A stretch of DNA of 64,000 bases, taken from positions 4,154,001 to 4,218,000 of the forward strand of contig CP109468.1 of NCBI GenBank assembly GCA_036227345.1, given 5' to 3'. The translations under genes were made by a program, and so were the position numbers. Shown one piece after another: positions 33,646 through 41,687 of this stretch. Each line of letters starts with the position of its first letter. Within the stretch, counting starts at the first letter, position 1. The DNA comes from Streptomyces sp. NBC_01463 (GTDB lineage: Bacteria; Actinomycetota; Actinomycetes; Streptomycetales; Streptomycetaceae). The notes under the pieces are model-generated. The model worked only from the letters and a program-made list of their open reading frames with translations, was not told where the DNA came from and did no database searches.

Positions 33646-34113
33646 TCAGTGTGAGGGTTTTGAGGGCTTTGAAGCTGTATCGGCAGCACTGCCGTCGACA
33701 CTGAAGGGCGCATCCGCACCGGACGCACGCCCCTCCTCGTCCACTGGCTCGTCCACGGGCTCGTCCTCGAACCCGTTCTCCTTGCGGAAGGAGGCGTAGA
33801 TCTGCAGCAGCACGCTCTTCTGCCGCTCGTTGATCGACGGATCGGCCAGGATCACCGCCCGCGTCTCCAGCTCCTCCCGCTCCCGCTCGTCCAGGATCCC
33901 GGCCCGCACGTACAGGGTCTCGGCGGAGATCCGCAGCGCCTTGGCGACCTGCTGCAGGACCTCGGCGCTGGGCTTGCGCAGCCCGCGCTCGATCTGGCTG
34001 AGATAGGGATTGGACACGCCGGCCGCCTCGGCGAGCTGCCGCAGCGACAGCTGCGCGGTACGGCGCTGCTCGCGCAGGTACTCGCCGAGATTGCCGACGT
34101 TGAGTGATGCCAT
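33646..34113 (-). CDS. Xre-family transcriptional regulator of the hbhA-like locus
   Basis: A 155-residue regulator. The HTH_3 domain covers residues 10-65 (LGEYLREQRRTAQLSLRQLAE, GVSNPYLSQIERG with the recognition helix, LRISAETLYVRAGI). The C-terminal half is helical, then acidic and Ser/Lys-rich. ATG 34113 follows CAGTAT by 6 nt, so the transcript is likely leaderless; the -35 (TTGCAA) is part of a perfect palindrome at 34140-34167, suggesting autorepression. Confidence 0.88.
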   Translation of the reverse strand: MASLNVGNLGEYLREQRRTAQLSLRQLAEAAGVSNPYLSQIERGLRKPSAEVLQQVAKALRISAETLYVRAGILDEREREELETRAVILADPSINERQKSVLLQIYASFRKENGFEDEPVDEPVDEEGRASGADAPFSVDGSAADTASKPSKPSH

Positions 34114-34139
34114 GACCCGATACTGGACCCTCGTTGCTA

Positions 34140-34167
34140 ACTTTTGCAAGCAGGTGCTTGCAAAAGT
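34140..34167. promoter_or_regulatory. Perfect 12-4-12 palindrome over the Xre promoter
   Basis: ACTTTTGCAAGC and GCTTGCAAAAGT flank AGGT. The right arm on the minus strand supplies the -35 TTGCAA, with CAGTAT 18 nt downstream. Confidence 0.8.
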
Positions 34168-34271
34168 GTTCCGTACCACTCGTACGGGTGACCCATGCGG
34201 GGCACGACCGGCGCCGCTGTCCCCTCGCACGCCGTCCGCCACCTGCTCCCGTGCCACCCTTCCTCGCGCAC

Positions 34272-34316
34272 GAGCTACGAGCTACGAGCTACGAGCTACG
34301 AGCTACGAGCTACGAG
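34272..34316. repeat. Heptanucleotide tandem repeat, six GAGCTAC units
   Basis: Six exact copies of GAGCTAC (34272-34313) plus a partial GAG, between the Xre promoter and a kinase gene start. Seven is not a multiple of three, so copy changes would shift any frame through it. Confidence 0.95.
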
Positions 34317-34366
34317 ACGACGAAAGTCGCTGGCCTTCCGCTCCGGCCGGCGATGAGACTTCCGGT

Positions 34367-35275
34367 GTGACGCTTCACGAGAACGAGATCCCGGTCGACG
34401 AGACGCTGGTCCGATCGCTGCTGAGGGCGCAGCGCCCGGAATGGGCCGCCCTGCCGCTGTCGCCCGCGGGCGCGGGTACGGACAACACCATGTACCGGCT
34501 GGGCGACGACCTGCTCGTACGCCTTCCACGAACCGCCGGCAACGCACAGTCCGTGCGGAAGGAACAGGAATGGCTTCCCCGTCTGGCCCCCCACCTTTCG
34601 TGTCCGGTTCCTGAACCCGTCCACGCCGGGACGCCCACCGACGCCTTCCCGCTGGTCTGGTCGGTCTACCGCTGGATCGACGGGGACGAGGCGGGCCCCG
34701 GCACCGTCCGGGACTGGGCCGGCTTCGGGGCCGACCTGGCGGCGGTCGTGAGGGAGCTCCACCGCATCGACCTCATGGGCGCGACTCGCACGGACGGCCT
34801 CAGCTGGTACCGCGGAGGCGGCCTGACGCCGTGCGACCAGTGGATCAGCGGGTGCCTCGACGACTGCCGGACCACCGTGGGTCAGGAGCTCGACGTCGAC
34901 ACCCTGGAACGGTTGTGGCGAGCCGCACTCGCACTGCCCGAGCCCTCCGGGCCTCACGTGTGGCTCCACGGCGATCTCAAGCCGACCAACCTCCTGGTCC
35001 GGGACGGCAGACTCCACGCGGTGATCGACTTCGGCGGGCTGTCGGTCGGCTTCCCCGACGCCGAGCACTCCACGCTCTGGGACCTGCCGCCGCAAGCCCG
35101 ACAGGCCTACTGGAACGCCCTGGACCTCGACACCGTGACCTGGACCCGTGCCCGCGCCTGGGCGATCGCGGTGGGCGTCAGCGGGATCTCCTACTACTGG
35201 GACACGTTCCCCGCCTTCGTCGCCGAATGCCGAGCCCGGCTTCAGGCGATCCTCACTGACGCGACCACGCGCTGA
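34367..35275 (+). CDS. Aminoglycoside phosphotransferase-family kinase (APH fold)
   Basis: A 302-residue kinase-fold protein. The nucleotide loop region is TDNTMYRLGDDLLVRLPR, with the ATP-binding Lys replaced by Arg (RLPR) as in several members. The catalytic loop is LHGDLKPTNLL and the metal Asp is in VIDFGG. It resembles the streptomycete APH group that acts on small molecules. The GTG at 34367 lacks a strong ribosome-binding site. It is the first of four APH-type kinases in the accessory stretch. Confidence 0.85.
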   Translation: MTLHENEIPVDETLVRSLLRAQRPEWAALPLSPAGAGTDNTMYRLGDDLLVRLPRTAGNAQSVRKEQEWLPRLAPHLSCPVPEPVHAGTPTDAFPLVWSVYRWIDGDEAGPGTVRDWAGFGADLAAVVRELHRIDLMGATRTDGLSWYRGGGLTPCDQWISGCLDDCRTTVGQELDVDTLERLWRAALALPEPSGPHVWLHGDLKPTNLLVRDGRLHAVIDFGGLSVGFPDAEHSTLWDLPPQARQAYWNALDLDTVTWTRARAWAIAVGVSGISYYWDTFPAFVAECRARLQAILTDATTR

Positions 35276-35292
35276 GTCACTGAGCAACTGAG

Positions 35293-35335
35293 TCTCTGCG
35301 TGTCCGCGTCTCTGCGTGTCCGCGTCTCTGCGTCT
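35293..35335. repeat. 16-bp tandem repeat, about 2.6 copies
   Basis: The unit TCTCTGCGTGTCCGCG repeats exactly twice, followed by TCTCTGCGTC. It lies just after the kinase stop codon. Confidence 0.85.
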
Positions 35336-35398
35336 CAGAGGGGACTCCGGGCCGGGGGCGAGGCACAGCGCAGGCAGTGTCACAACAACTCTTTCGAA

Positions 35399-35409
35399 AC
35401 AACTGTTGT
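35399..35409. promoter_or_regulatory. Candidate operator of the ArsR-like regulator
   Basis: ACAAC-T-GTTGT is a 5-1-5 inverted repeat. An extra ACAAC lies at 35382-35386, and CACAAC (35381-35386) pairs with GTTGTG (35405-35410). TACTCT at 35415-35420 is the -10, 8 nt before the ATG. Confidence 0.6.
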
Positions 35410-35428
35410 GGGTCTACTCTCTGCGGCC

Positions 35429-36046
35429 ATGACCCCTTCGCCCGCACCGCCCGACCAGCCCGCCGGGACCCAGGACATCCGGCTCGACACCGCCAGACTC
35501 CGCGTGCTCGCCCACCCGTTGCGCCTGAACGTGCTGGCCCTGCTCCGGCAGCGCGGCCCGTCCACGGCGACCCGGATCGCCGCCGAGCTCGGCATCAACC
35601 CCGGTTCGGCCAGCTATCACCTGCGCCGGCTGGCGGCGGGCGGGCTCATCGTGGAGACGCCGGGTCGCGGCACGGGGCGTGAACGATGGTGGGAGTCCGT
35701 GCACCGTCAGTCGATCCACGACCCGGCCGACGAACCCGAGCACGAGCGCGCGGCCGGGCGCGCCTACGCCCATGCTGTCGCCCTCGCCGCCGTCGAACGC
35801 CTGCGGAAGGCCGCCGACGAGGTGCCGCTGCTTCCGGCGGAGTGGTACGAGGCCAGCGTGTACAGCGACTTCACGATGCGGCTGGCCCCGCAGGACGTCG
35901 AGCGGATGCGCGCCGAGATCTTCGAGGTGATCTCGGCCTACCGGCAGGGCGAGGCCGGAGCGCCGCATGGGGCCGTCCCGGTGTCACTCCAGGTGCAGGC
36001 GTTTCCCGTGCCCGGCACCGTGGATCTCGACGTGGGTGACGCATGA
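35429..36046 (+). CDS. ArsR-like winged-helix transcriptional regulator
   Basis: A 205-residue regulator. The N-terminal winged helix (LRVLAHPLRLNVLALLRQRGP, ATRIAAELGINPGSASYHLRRL) is the HTH_20/ArsR type; the C-terminal half is helical with aromatic residues (LLPAEWYEASVYSDF). It lacks the paired cysteines of metal-sensing ArsR proteins, so a small-molecule or drug signal is likely. Translation of the following MFS gene is coupled (ATGA overlap at 36043-36046). The promoter is leaderless with an inverted repeat over the -35 region. Confidence 0.85.
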   Translation: MTPSPAPPDQPAGTQDIRLDTARLRVLAHPLRLNVLALLRQRGPSTATRIAAELGINPGSASYHLRRLAAGGLIVETPGRGTGRERWWESVHRQSIHDPADEPEHERAAGRAYAHAVALAAVERLRKAADEVPLLPAEWYEASVYSDFTMRLAPQDVERMRAEIFEVISAYRQGEAGAPHGAVPVSLQVQAFPVPGTVDLDVGDA

Positions 36047-37323
36047 CCCCGCAGGGCGTCCCGGTGCCCGGACCGCCCGCGTACCGGGACGCCGACGTCC
36101 TGCGCTGGCTCGCCGCCTACACCGCCTCCGTCACCGGTGACGTGGTCTACTTCCTCGCCCTCTCCTGGTCCGCGGCCAGGGTCGCGGGGCCGTCGCAGGT
36201 GGGGCTCGTGATCGCCGCCGGGGCGTTGCCACGGGCGGTGCTCATGCTCGGCGGGGGTGTGGTGGCGGACCGGTTCGGGCCGCGCCGGGTCGCCGTCGCG
36301 AGCGACGCGACGCGCAGCGTCGTGATTCTCGCCGCCGCGGCGGCCGTGCTGCTGATCTCGCCGGGCCTCTGGCTGCTCGTCCCGGTGGCCGTGGTGTTCG
36401 GCGTGGTCGACGCGGTGTTCATGCCGGCCGTGGGCGCCCTTCCGCCGCGCATCGCGGCCCCGGAACAGCTCGCCCGCGTCCAGGGGATGCGCGGCCTCTC
36501 GATCCGGCTCAGCAATGCCGCGGGCCCTCTCCTGGCGGGGGTCGTGCTCGCCGTGGGCGGCGCGGCGGGCGCGTTCGCCGCCGCCGGTGCGCTGTTCGCC
36601 CTCTCGCTCGCCCTGCTGCTCACCGTCAGGGTGCCGCCCCTGCCTTCCCTTCCGTCGACGGACGACCGTGCTTCCGCCGTGAGCGAGTTGCGTGACGGGC
36701 TGCGCTACGTCCGACGCCATCGGATGCTGGCGCCACTGGTCACGGTGATCGGGCTGAGCGAGATGTGTTTCAGCGGTCCGGTCGCCGCCGGTCTGGTGCT
36801 CCTGGCGGACGAACGCGGTTGGGGTGCCGCGGGGATGGGGTGGATCGCGAGCGCGTTCAGCGTCGGCGCCGCGGCCGCCGCGCTGCTGCTGACGGTGGGC
36901 TCCCGTGTCCCGCGCGCCGGAATGACCGTGTCGGGCGCACTGTTCGTCACGGCCGCGGGAACCGTCGCCCTGGGGCACGCCCGATCCCTGCCGCTCGCCG
37001 TCGCGTTCGGCGCGCTGGTCGGGCTGACCAGCGGCGTCACCGCGACGGTGACCGGCGCCCTGGTCCAGACGGAGACCGACCCCCGGTACCTGGGCCGGGT
37101 CACCTCGGTCACGACGCTCTGCGCGCTGGGTCTCGCCCCGGTCCTCTTCCCCGTGGCCGGCGTCACCGTGGACGTGTGGGGCGCCGCCATGTTCTTCACC
37201 GTGTGCGGTGGAATCTGCCTGCTCGCGGCGGTGTTCGGTGTCGCGGCCCCGGCGCTGCGCCGCGCCGAACTCCGTGGCGATGGAGCCGAATCCACGCCCG
37301 CACCCTCGTCATCCCCGGCATGA
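36043..37323 (+). CDS. MFS transporter coupled to the ArsR-like regulator
   Basis: A 426-residue transporter with about 12 membrane helices and the signature GGVVADRFGPRRVAVASDAT between helices 2 and 3. It belongs to the MFS_3 (enterobactin exporter-like/tetracycline efflux) group. The start overlaps the regulator stop, so the pair forms a local efflux operon. The exported compound is unknown. Confidence 0.88.
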   Translation: MTPQGVPVPGPPAYRDADVLRWLAAYTASVTGDVVYFLALSWSAARVAGPSQVGLVIAAGALPRAVLMLGGGVVADRFGPRRVAVASDATRSVVILAAAAAVLLISPGLWLLVPVAVVFGVVDAVFMPAVGALPPRIAAPEQLARVQGMRGLSIRLSNAAGPLLAGVVLAVGGAAGAFAAAGALFALSLALLLTVRVPPLPSLPSTDDRASAVSELRDGLRYVRRHRMLAPLVTVIGLSEMCFSGPVAAGLVLLADERGWGAAGMGWIASAFSVGAAAAALLLTVGSRVPRAGMTVSGALFVTAAGTVALGHARSLPLAVAFGALVGLTSGVTATVTGALVQTETDPRYLGRVTSVTTLCALGLAPVLFPVAGVTVDVWGAAMFFTVCGGICLLAAVFGVAAPALRRAELRGDGAESTPAPSSSPA

Positions 37324-37527
37324 CGGGCCGGGGCGCCGGGGCGCCGCAGTGACGTGGACCGAGGGGGTGGCACCTGCCGAAACGCCCTTGCTCCTCGGCC
37401 CCGGCGCTCCGTAACGTGGATCAGGTGGCTTGATCTCCGTTGCCGCCGGCCCGACCGGCGGCCGACGCATGCGCCCCGCCGCCGTCAGCGCCCGACCGCG
37501 GCCCGTTCGACGTGCCAGGAGATCCCC

Positions 37528-38436
37528 GTGCCCCGGAACAACCCGCCCGGCCGAGCCGATGCCCGTACGGCGCAGGCCGTCCTGACCGAGGCCAACCGTA
37601 CGCATCACACCCGGTTCCGGCTCGACCACCGGTTCGACGACGGTTTCCAGTCAGGAGCCTGGCTCCTGACCGATGACACCGGCCGACAGGCGGTACTCAA
37701 ATGGAACCCCGCCCGCGACCTGGCCCGCCGGATCGAGCGCGCCGCCGAGGGAGTCGCGAGGATCCGCGCCGCCGGATATCCGACGCCGGCCTGGCTCGCC
37801 GTCGGCACGAGCGCGGACGGATTCGGATACCAGGTCCAGGAGTACGTCGTCGGACACAGCCCCCAACAAGTGGGCGCGTCTGAGGCCAGGTTGCTGATCG
37901 GTCTGCTGGAGACGCACACCGGTCTCGATCCCGACCCCGGGAGGTGCTGGTCGCGGTTCGTCACCGGCCGCATCGCCGACCGTCGCGGCGACCTGTGGCG
38001 GCAGGCGGACGGGACCGGCCCGGTCGGGCGGGAACTCGTCCGTATCTGCGAACGGCTCCTCGCCCTCCACGGACCGGTGGTTCTGCCCACCGGAGACCTG
38101 GTCCACGGCGACTTCCGCCCCGGCAACATCCTCCTGCACGCCGATCGCGTCAGCGGTGTCATCGACATCGAAGCCCTGGGCAGTGGAACGAGGGTCTTCG
38201 ACTACGCGACGCTGCTGAGCGCCCACGGCATCACGCCCGACGCGGTGCGGATGCTCTGCGCCGCCGGCGAGCACGTGGCCGGCCCCGGCGTGCTGGCGTA
38301 CTGCTTCGCGCAAGTCGCCCTCGATCTCACCGTCTTCGTCCACAGCCGAGGCCTTGAGCCGGGAATCCGGAACGTGAGCGAGCTCCTCGATCGCGCAGCG
38401 ATCCTGCTCGGCCGTGCGGAGGCCACGACCGCCTGA
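37528..38436 (+). CDS. Phosphotransferase-family protein (APH fold)
   Basis: A 302-residue kinase-fold protein. It shows WLLTDDTGRQAVLKWN with the ATP-binding Lys, LVHGDFRPGNILLHAD as the catalytic loop, and VIDIEALGSG in the metal site. The pattern is close to fructosamine/APH kinases but too diverged to name. AGGAG lies 6 nt before the GTG start. It is not clearly in an operon with the upstream MFS gene, which ends 204 bp before. Confidence 0.82.
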   Translation: MPRNNPPGRADARTAQAVLTEANRTHHTRFRLDHRFDDGFQSGAWLLTDDTGRQAVLKWNPARDLARRIERAAEGVARIRAAGYPTPAWLAVGTSADGFGYQVQEYVVGHSPQQVGASEARLLIGLLETHTGLDPDPGRCWSRFVTGRIADRRGDLWRQADGTGPVGRELVRICERLLALHGPVVLPTGDLVHGDFRPGNILLHADRVSGVIDIEALGSGTRVFDYATLLSAHGITPDAVRMLCAAGEHVAGPGVLAYCFAQVALDLTVFVHSRGLEPGIRNVSELLDRAAILLGRAEATTA

Positions 38437-38452
38437 AGCCGCCCGACGCCGG

Positions 38453-39571
38453 TCAGCCGTACAGCGCGACGCGGTACAGCTCCGCGAGTGCGGCGTCGAT
38501 GGGGTGGGGCTGCGGCCGGCCGGCGGAGTCCAGCCTGTTCCACCGCTGCATGTTCACCGCGACCGCCATCCGGCGCCCGCCGTCGGCCCGGGCCATGGCC
38601 AGCGCGCCCCCGCCCCAGACGGTGCCGCCGTGGCCCCAGAAGTCGCCCTGCCCGGAGCCCTCCATCGGGTGCAGCCCGAGTCCGTACTCGATGATCCTGC
38701 CCTCCTGGGAGACGACCGGGACCGTACGTCGCATCTGCTCCAGCGACGACGGGCCGACGATCTCCCCGGCCAGCAGCAGCCCGTAGAAGCGGTTGAGGTC
38801 CGCGACGGTCGATATCAGCGATGCCGAAGGGCCCACCCAGGACATGTCGTACACGCTGTAGTCGCGCGGCGGGTCGATCATGCCGAACCAGGACTCGTAG
38901 AGACGCGAGTGCGGGCCGTCGACGTGCGTCCCGGCGGGGAGTTCGGTGTCCCGGAGCCCGGCCCGCTCGATGACGTTCCGGGTGATGCACTGCTCGGCCG
39001 TGCCGCCGGTCACCTGTTCCAGGAGCTGGACGAGGAGCAGGTAGTTGGTGTTGGAGTACACCCCCGGACTGCCGCCCGGGGTGCCGACGGCGGGGGCGGT
39101 GACGCCCATCGCGATCAGCTCGACGGGGTCGAACCGCGTGAACCGGTGGTCGTCCAGGCTCTCGGGTCCGGTCTCCGCGAGGACGGGGAACGCCTTGAGC
39201 GACGGATAGGCGTACGGGAGGTACTCGGCGAGGCCGCTCGTGTGGTTCAGCAGCATCCGGACCGTGATCGCGTCACCGCGCTCCCCCGGAACGAGCTTCG
39301 GCAGGTACCGGCCGACCGGCGTGTCCAGGCCGATCCGGCCGGCCTCGACCTGTTGCAGGACCGCGGCGGCGGTGAAGGTCTTGGTGATGGAGCCGACGCG
39401 GTGCCGCATCCCGGCGGTGACGGGGCGGCGGGTGGAGACATCGGCGACCCCGGCGGCGCCCTGCCAGACCTGGTCGCCGTCCCGCACCTCGGCGAACAGT
39501 CCCGGCATCCCGGCGCGGTGGACGTTGTCGACGGCCGCGTTCAGCGCTGCGGTGTCCAGTGGGTTCTTCAC
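38453..39571 (-). CDS. Serine hydrolase, class C beta-lactamase fold
   Basis: A 372-residue protein with the catalytic SxxK motif in VGSITKTFTAAAVL, the YxN motif in GVYSNTNYLLLVQLLEQV and the HGG triad in WGHGGTVWGGG. No signal peptide is present, so it is more likely a cytosolic esterase or D-aminopeptidase-like enzyme than a secreted beta-lactamase. GTG 39571 follows AAGGA. It is divergent from a TetR gene and shares its operator region. Confidence 0.85.
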   Translation of the reverse strand: MKNPLDTAALNAAVDNVHRAGMPGLFAEVRDGDQVWQGAAGVADVSTRRPVTAGMRHRVGSITKTFTAAAVLQQVEAGRIGLDTPVGRYLPKLVPGERGDAITVRMLLNHTSGLAEYLPYAYPSLKAFPVLAETGPESLDDHRFTRFDPVELIAMGVTAPAVGTPGGSPGVYSNTNYLLLVQLLEQVTGGTAEQCITRNVIERAGLRDTELPAGTHVDGPHSRLYESWFGMIDPPRDYSVYDMSWVGPSASLISTVADLNRFYGLLLAGEIVGPSSLEQMRRTVPVVSQEGRIIEYGLGLHPMEGSGQGDFWGHGGTVWGGGALAMARADGGRRMAVAVNMQRWNRLDSAGRPQPHPIDAALAELYRVALYG

Positions 39572-39693
39572 GTCATGCGTCCTTCCGTAATCCCCGGGGC
39601 GAGCTCCGCATCGGTCGCCCGGCCCGGGACAACAGGGCACGAGTGGCATGCCGGCCCGTCCTTGCCCGGCCGTCCGGCACACTCATGTCCCCA

Positions 39694-39728
39694 TTATGCA
39701 CGCGGTGCGTGCAACACCAAGTGCATAA
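39694..39728. promoter_or_regulatory. Nested palindromes, candidate TetR operator
   Basis: TGCACGC-GGT-GCGTGCA (39697-39713) is a perfect 7-3-7 repeat. TTATGCAC (39694-39701) and GTGCATAA (39721-39728) form an outer pair. Both lie between the divergent hydrolase and TetR genes. Confidence 0.75.
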
Positions 39729-39769
39729 GCTAGGCTGAAGGCAGTCGAGAGGCAGTGGCGAGGAGCGAA

Positions 39770-40468
39770 ATGGCAGGCCGAAGGCGTTGGTCGACCGAAG
39801 AGATCCTGGATGCGGCGGCGGAGCTGCTGCGCACGAGCGACGCGGACTCGTTCAGCGTGCGCAAGCTGGCCGCGGTGCTCGGGACCGATTCCTCCAGCCT
39901 CTACCGGCACTTCCGCAGCAAGACCGAACTGCTGCGCGCGGTCGCCGACCGGATCATCCTGGCCGCCATGGAGGAGCACAGCGCCGAGGGCGACTGGAAG
40001 CAGCGCATCAGGGCCCTGGCCCTGTGCATGCGCGAGGCCTTCGGCCAACAGCCGCAGCTCGCCGCCGTCTGGGGGCGTTACGCGTCGAGCGGCACCGGTT
40101 CCCGGCTGGTCATGGAGGAGGTGCTGCAGGCGCTGCGCGCCTCGGGCCTGCCCGACGCGGAGATCCCGGTGCGCTACCACCGGATCGCCGTGCTCATCTC
40201 CGCGCTGATCGCTTCCGAGGCCGGGGGCAGCACGGTCACGCCGGAGGAGCACGAGCAGGGCATGGAGCTGTTCCGCGTGGCGGTGCTGGGCGCCGACCCC
40301 GAGCGCTTCCCGGCCCTGGCCCACTTCGCCCGCGACGTCCGCCCGCTCGGCGCGGACCGCCGCGCCGCGTTCGAGGAGATCCTGGCCGCGCAGCTCGCCG
40401 GGATCGAAGCGGAGGTCGAAGCGAAGGCCGGGGCGGCCGTCGGAACCGCGGACGGAAGCCGGGGCTGA
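39770..40468 (+). CDS. TetR-family regulator
   Basis: A 232-residue repressor. The N-terminal HTH is TEEILDAAAELLRTSDADSF, VRKLAAVLGTDSSSLYRHFRS; the C-terminal ligand domain is helical and large (LAAVWGRYASSGTGSRLVMEEV). AGGAGCGA precedes the ATG at 39770. The stop codon lies inside a 12-bp tandem repeat. It likely controls the divergent serine hydrolase and itself. Confidence 0.88.
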   Translation: MAGRRRWSTEEILDAAAELLRTSDADSFSVRKLAAVLGTDSSSLYRHFRSKTELLRAVADRIILAAMEEHSAEGDWKQRIRALALCMREAFGQQPQLAAVWGRYASSGTGSRLVMEEVLQALRASGLPDAEIPVRYHRIAVLISALIASEAGGSTVTPEEHEQGMELFRVAVLGADPERFPALAHFARDVRPLGADRRAAFEEILAAQLAGIEAEVEAKAGAAVGTADGSRG

Positions 40469-40544
40469 ATCCGGGACTAACCCCAGGGCTGAATCCGAGG
40501 CTGAACCCAGGACTGAACCCGGGGCTGAATCCAGTCTTGGCCCC
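40461..40544. repeat. 12-bp minisatellite, seven degenerate units
   Basis: Units follow the pattern GGGGCTGAATCC with variants such as AGGACTGAACCC. The array begins across the TetR stop codon. Read in other frames it encodes four-residue repeats (GLNP on the plus strand, GFSP on the minus strand). Confidence 0.9.
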
Positions 40545-40630
40545 GGGAGCATCGGATACGGGCCTGAGGCCCGGTGGGGCGGGACCGGAGGGCAGGCCCC
40601 GGGGCCGCGACGGCCACCCGTCCGGCCCCG

Positions 40631-41578
40631 TCAGACCGCGTGCGTGCTGCGGAACGCGCGCCGATAGGCGTCCGGCGGAACCCCCACGATCCGCTTGAAC
40701 TGGCGCCGGAGCGTCGTCGCCGTCCCCATGCCCGTGGCAACGGCGACCGCCTCGATGCTCTCGTCGGTGGCCTCCAGCAGCTCCTGCGCGCGGCGCACGC
40801 GCTGGATCAGGAGCCACTGGATCGGCGTCTGTCCGATCACGGACCGGAACTGCCGCCCGAGGTGGCGCGGGCTCGTGTTCGCCTTGCGCGCCATGTCGGT
40901 GACCGACAGCGGCTGGTCCAGCCGCTGCTGGACCCAGGCGAGCAGCTGGGCGAGGGCGTGGTCGCCCGAGACCTGCACCGGCGTGGCGACGAACTGGGCC
41001 TGGCCGCCCGGCCGGTGCGGCTGCATGACCAGGCGGCGGGCGACCGCGTTGGCGACGGCAGCGCCGTGGTCGAGGTGGATCAGGTGCAGGCAGAGGTCCA
41101 CGGCGGCGGCCTTGCCCGCGGACGTGAGCACGCTGCCGTTGTCCGTGTACAGGACGTCCGGGTCGACCACGGCCTGTGGATGGCGGCTGCCCAGCTCGGC
41201 GGCGTGCGCCCAGTGGGTGGTGGCCCGCCGGCCGTCCAGCAGCCCCGCGGCACCGAGCACGAACGCCCCGGTGCACAGCGAGGCGACCCGCGCGCCCGCC
41301 TCGTGCGCCGCGCGCACCGCCTCGACCAGTTCGGCCGGCGGCGGCACGTCGATGTCGACGCACGCGGGCACGATCACCGTGTCGGCGCCGGCCGCCCGCT
41401 CCAGCCCGTGGTCCGGCTCGACCGTGAAGGGGCCGACCCGCACCGGACCGGGCCCGCAGAGCAGTACGTCGTACCAGCCGTCCGACGCCTCGCGCGGCGG
41501 GTTGCCGAAGATCTCGTACGCCACCCCCAGTTCGAAGTGGAGCAGGTCACCGGCCGTCAGCAGCGCGACAGTTGGCAT
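40631..41578 (-). CDS. GlxA-type transcriptional regulator (DJ-1/PfpI and AraC domains)
   Basis: A 315-residue regulator. Residues 1-180 are a DJ-1/PfpI-like domain (ALLTAGDLLHFELGVAYEIF, ASLCTGAFVLGAAGLLDGRRATTHW). Residues 210-315 are the AraC DNA-binding domain with two HTHs (SVTDMARKANTSPRHLGRQFRS, AVAVATGMGTATTLRRQFKRI). The ATG at 41578 is divergent from an oxidoreductase gene, its probable target. Confidence 0.9.
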   Translation of the reverse strand: MPTVALLTAGDLLHFELGVAYEIFGNPPREASDGWYDVLLCGPGPVRVGPFTVEPDHGLERAAGADTVIVPACVDIDVPPPAELVEAVRAAHEAGARVASLCTGAFVLGAAGLLDGRRATTHWAHAAELGSRHPQAVVDPDVLYTDNGSVLTSAGKAAAVDLCLHLIHLDHGAAVANAVARRLVMQPHRPGGQAQFVATPVQVSGDHALAQLLAWVQQRLDQPLSVTDMARKANTSPRHLGRQFRSVIGQTPIQWLLIQRVRRAQELLEATDESIEAVAVATGMGTATTLRRQFKRIVGVPPDAYRRAFRSTHAV

Positions 41579-41687
41579 GTCCGAAAGTGTACGCATGCTG
41601 TCGGTCCGGACCCTCACGGCCGGACACCGCACGCACCGAGACTGGACACCTCAGCACACCGAACCACCAGGTCGAGAGCGGGAAACC

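Noticed and set aside
38453..39571. True secreted beta-lactamase
   Set aside because: The fold motifs are right, but there is no signal peptide and the relatives are mostly esterases and peptidases.
34272..40544. CRISPR-like arrays at the 7-bp and 12-bp repeats
   Set aside because: The repeats abut without spacers and no cas genes are present; they are simple tandem repeats.
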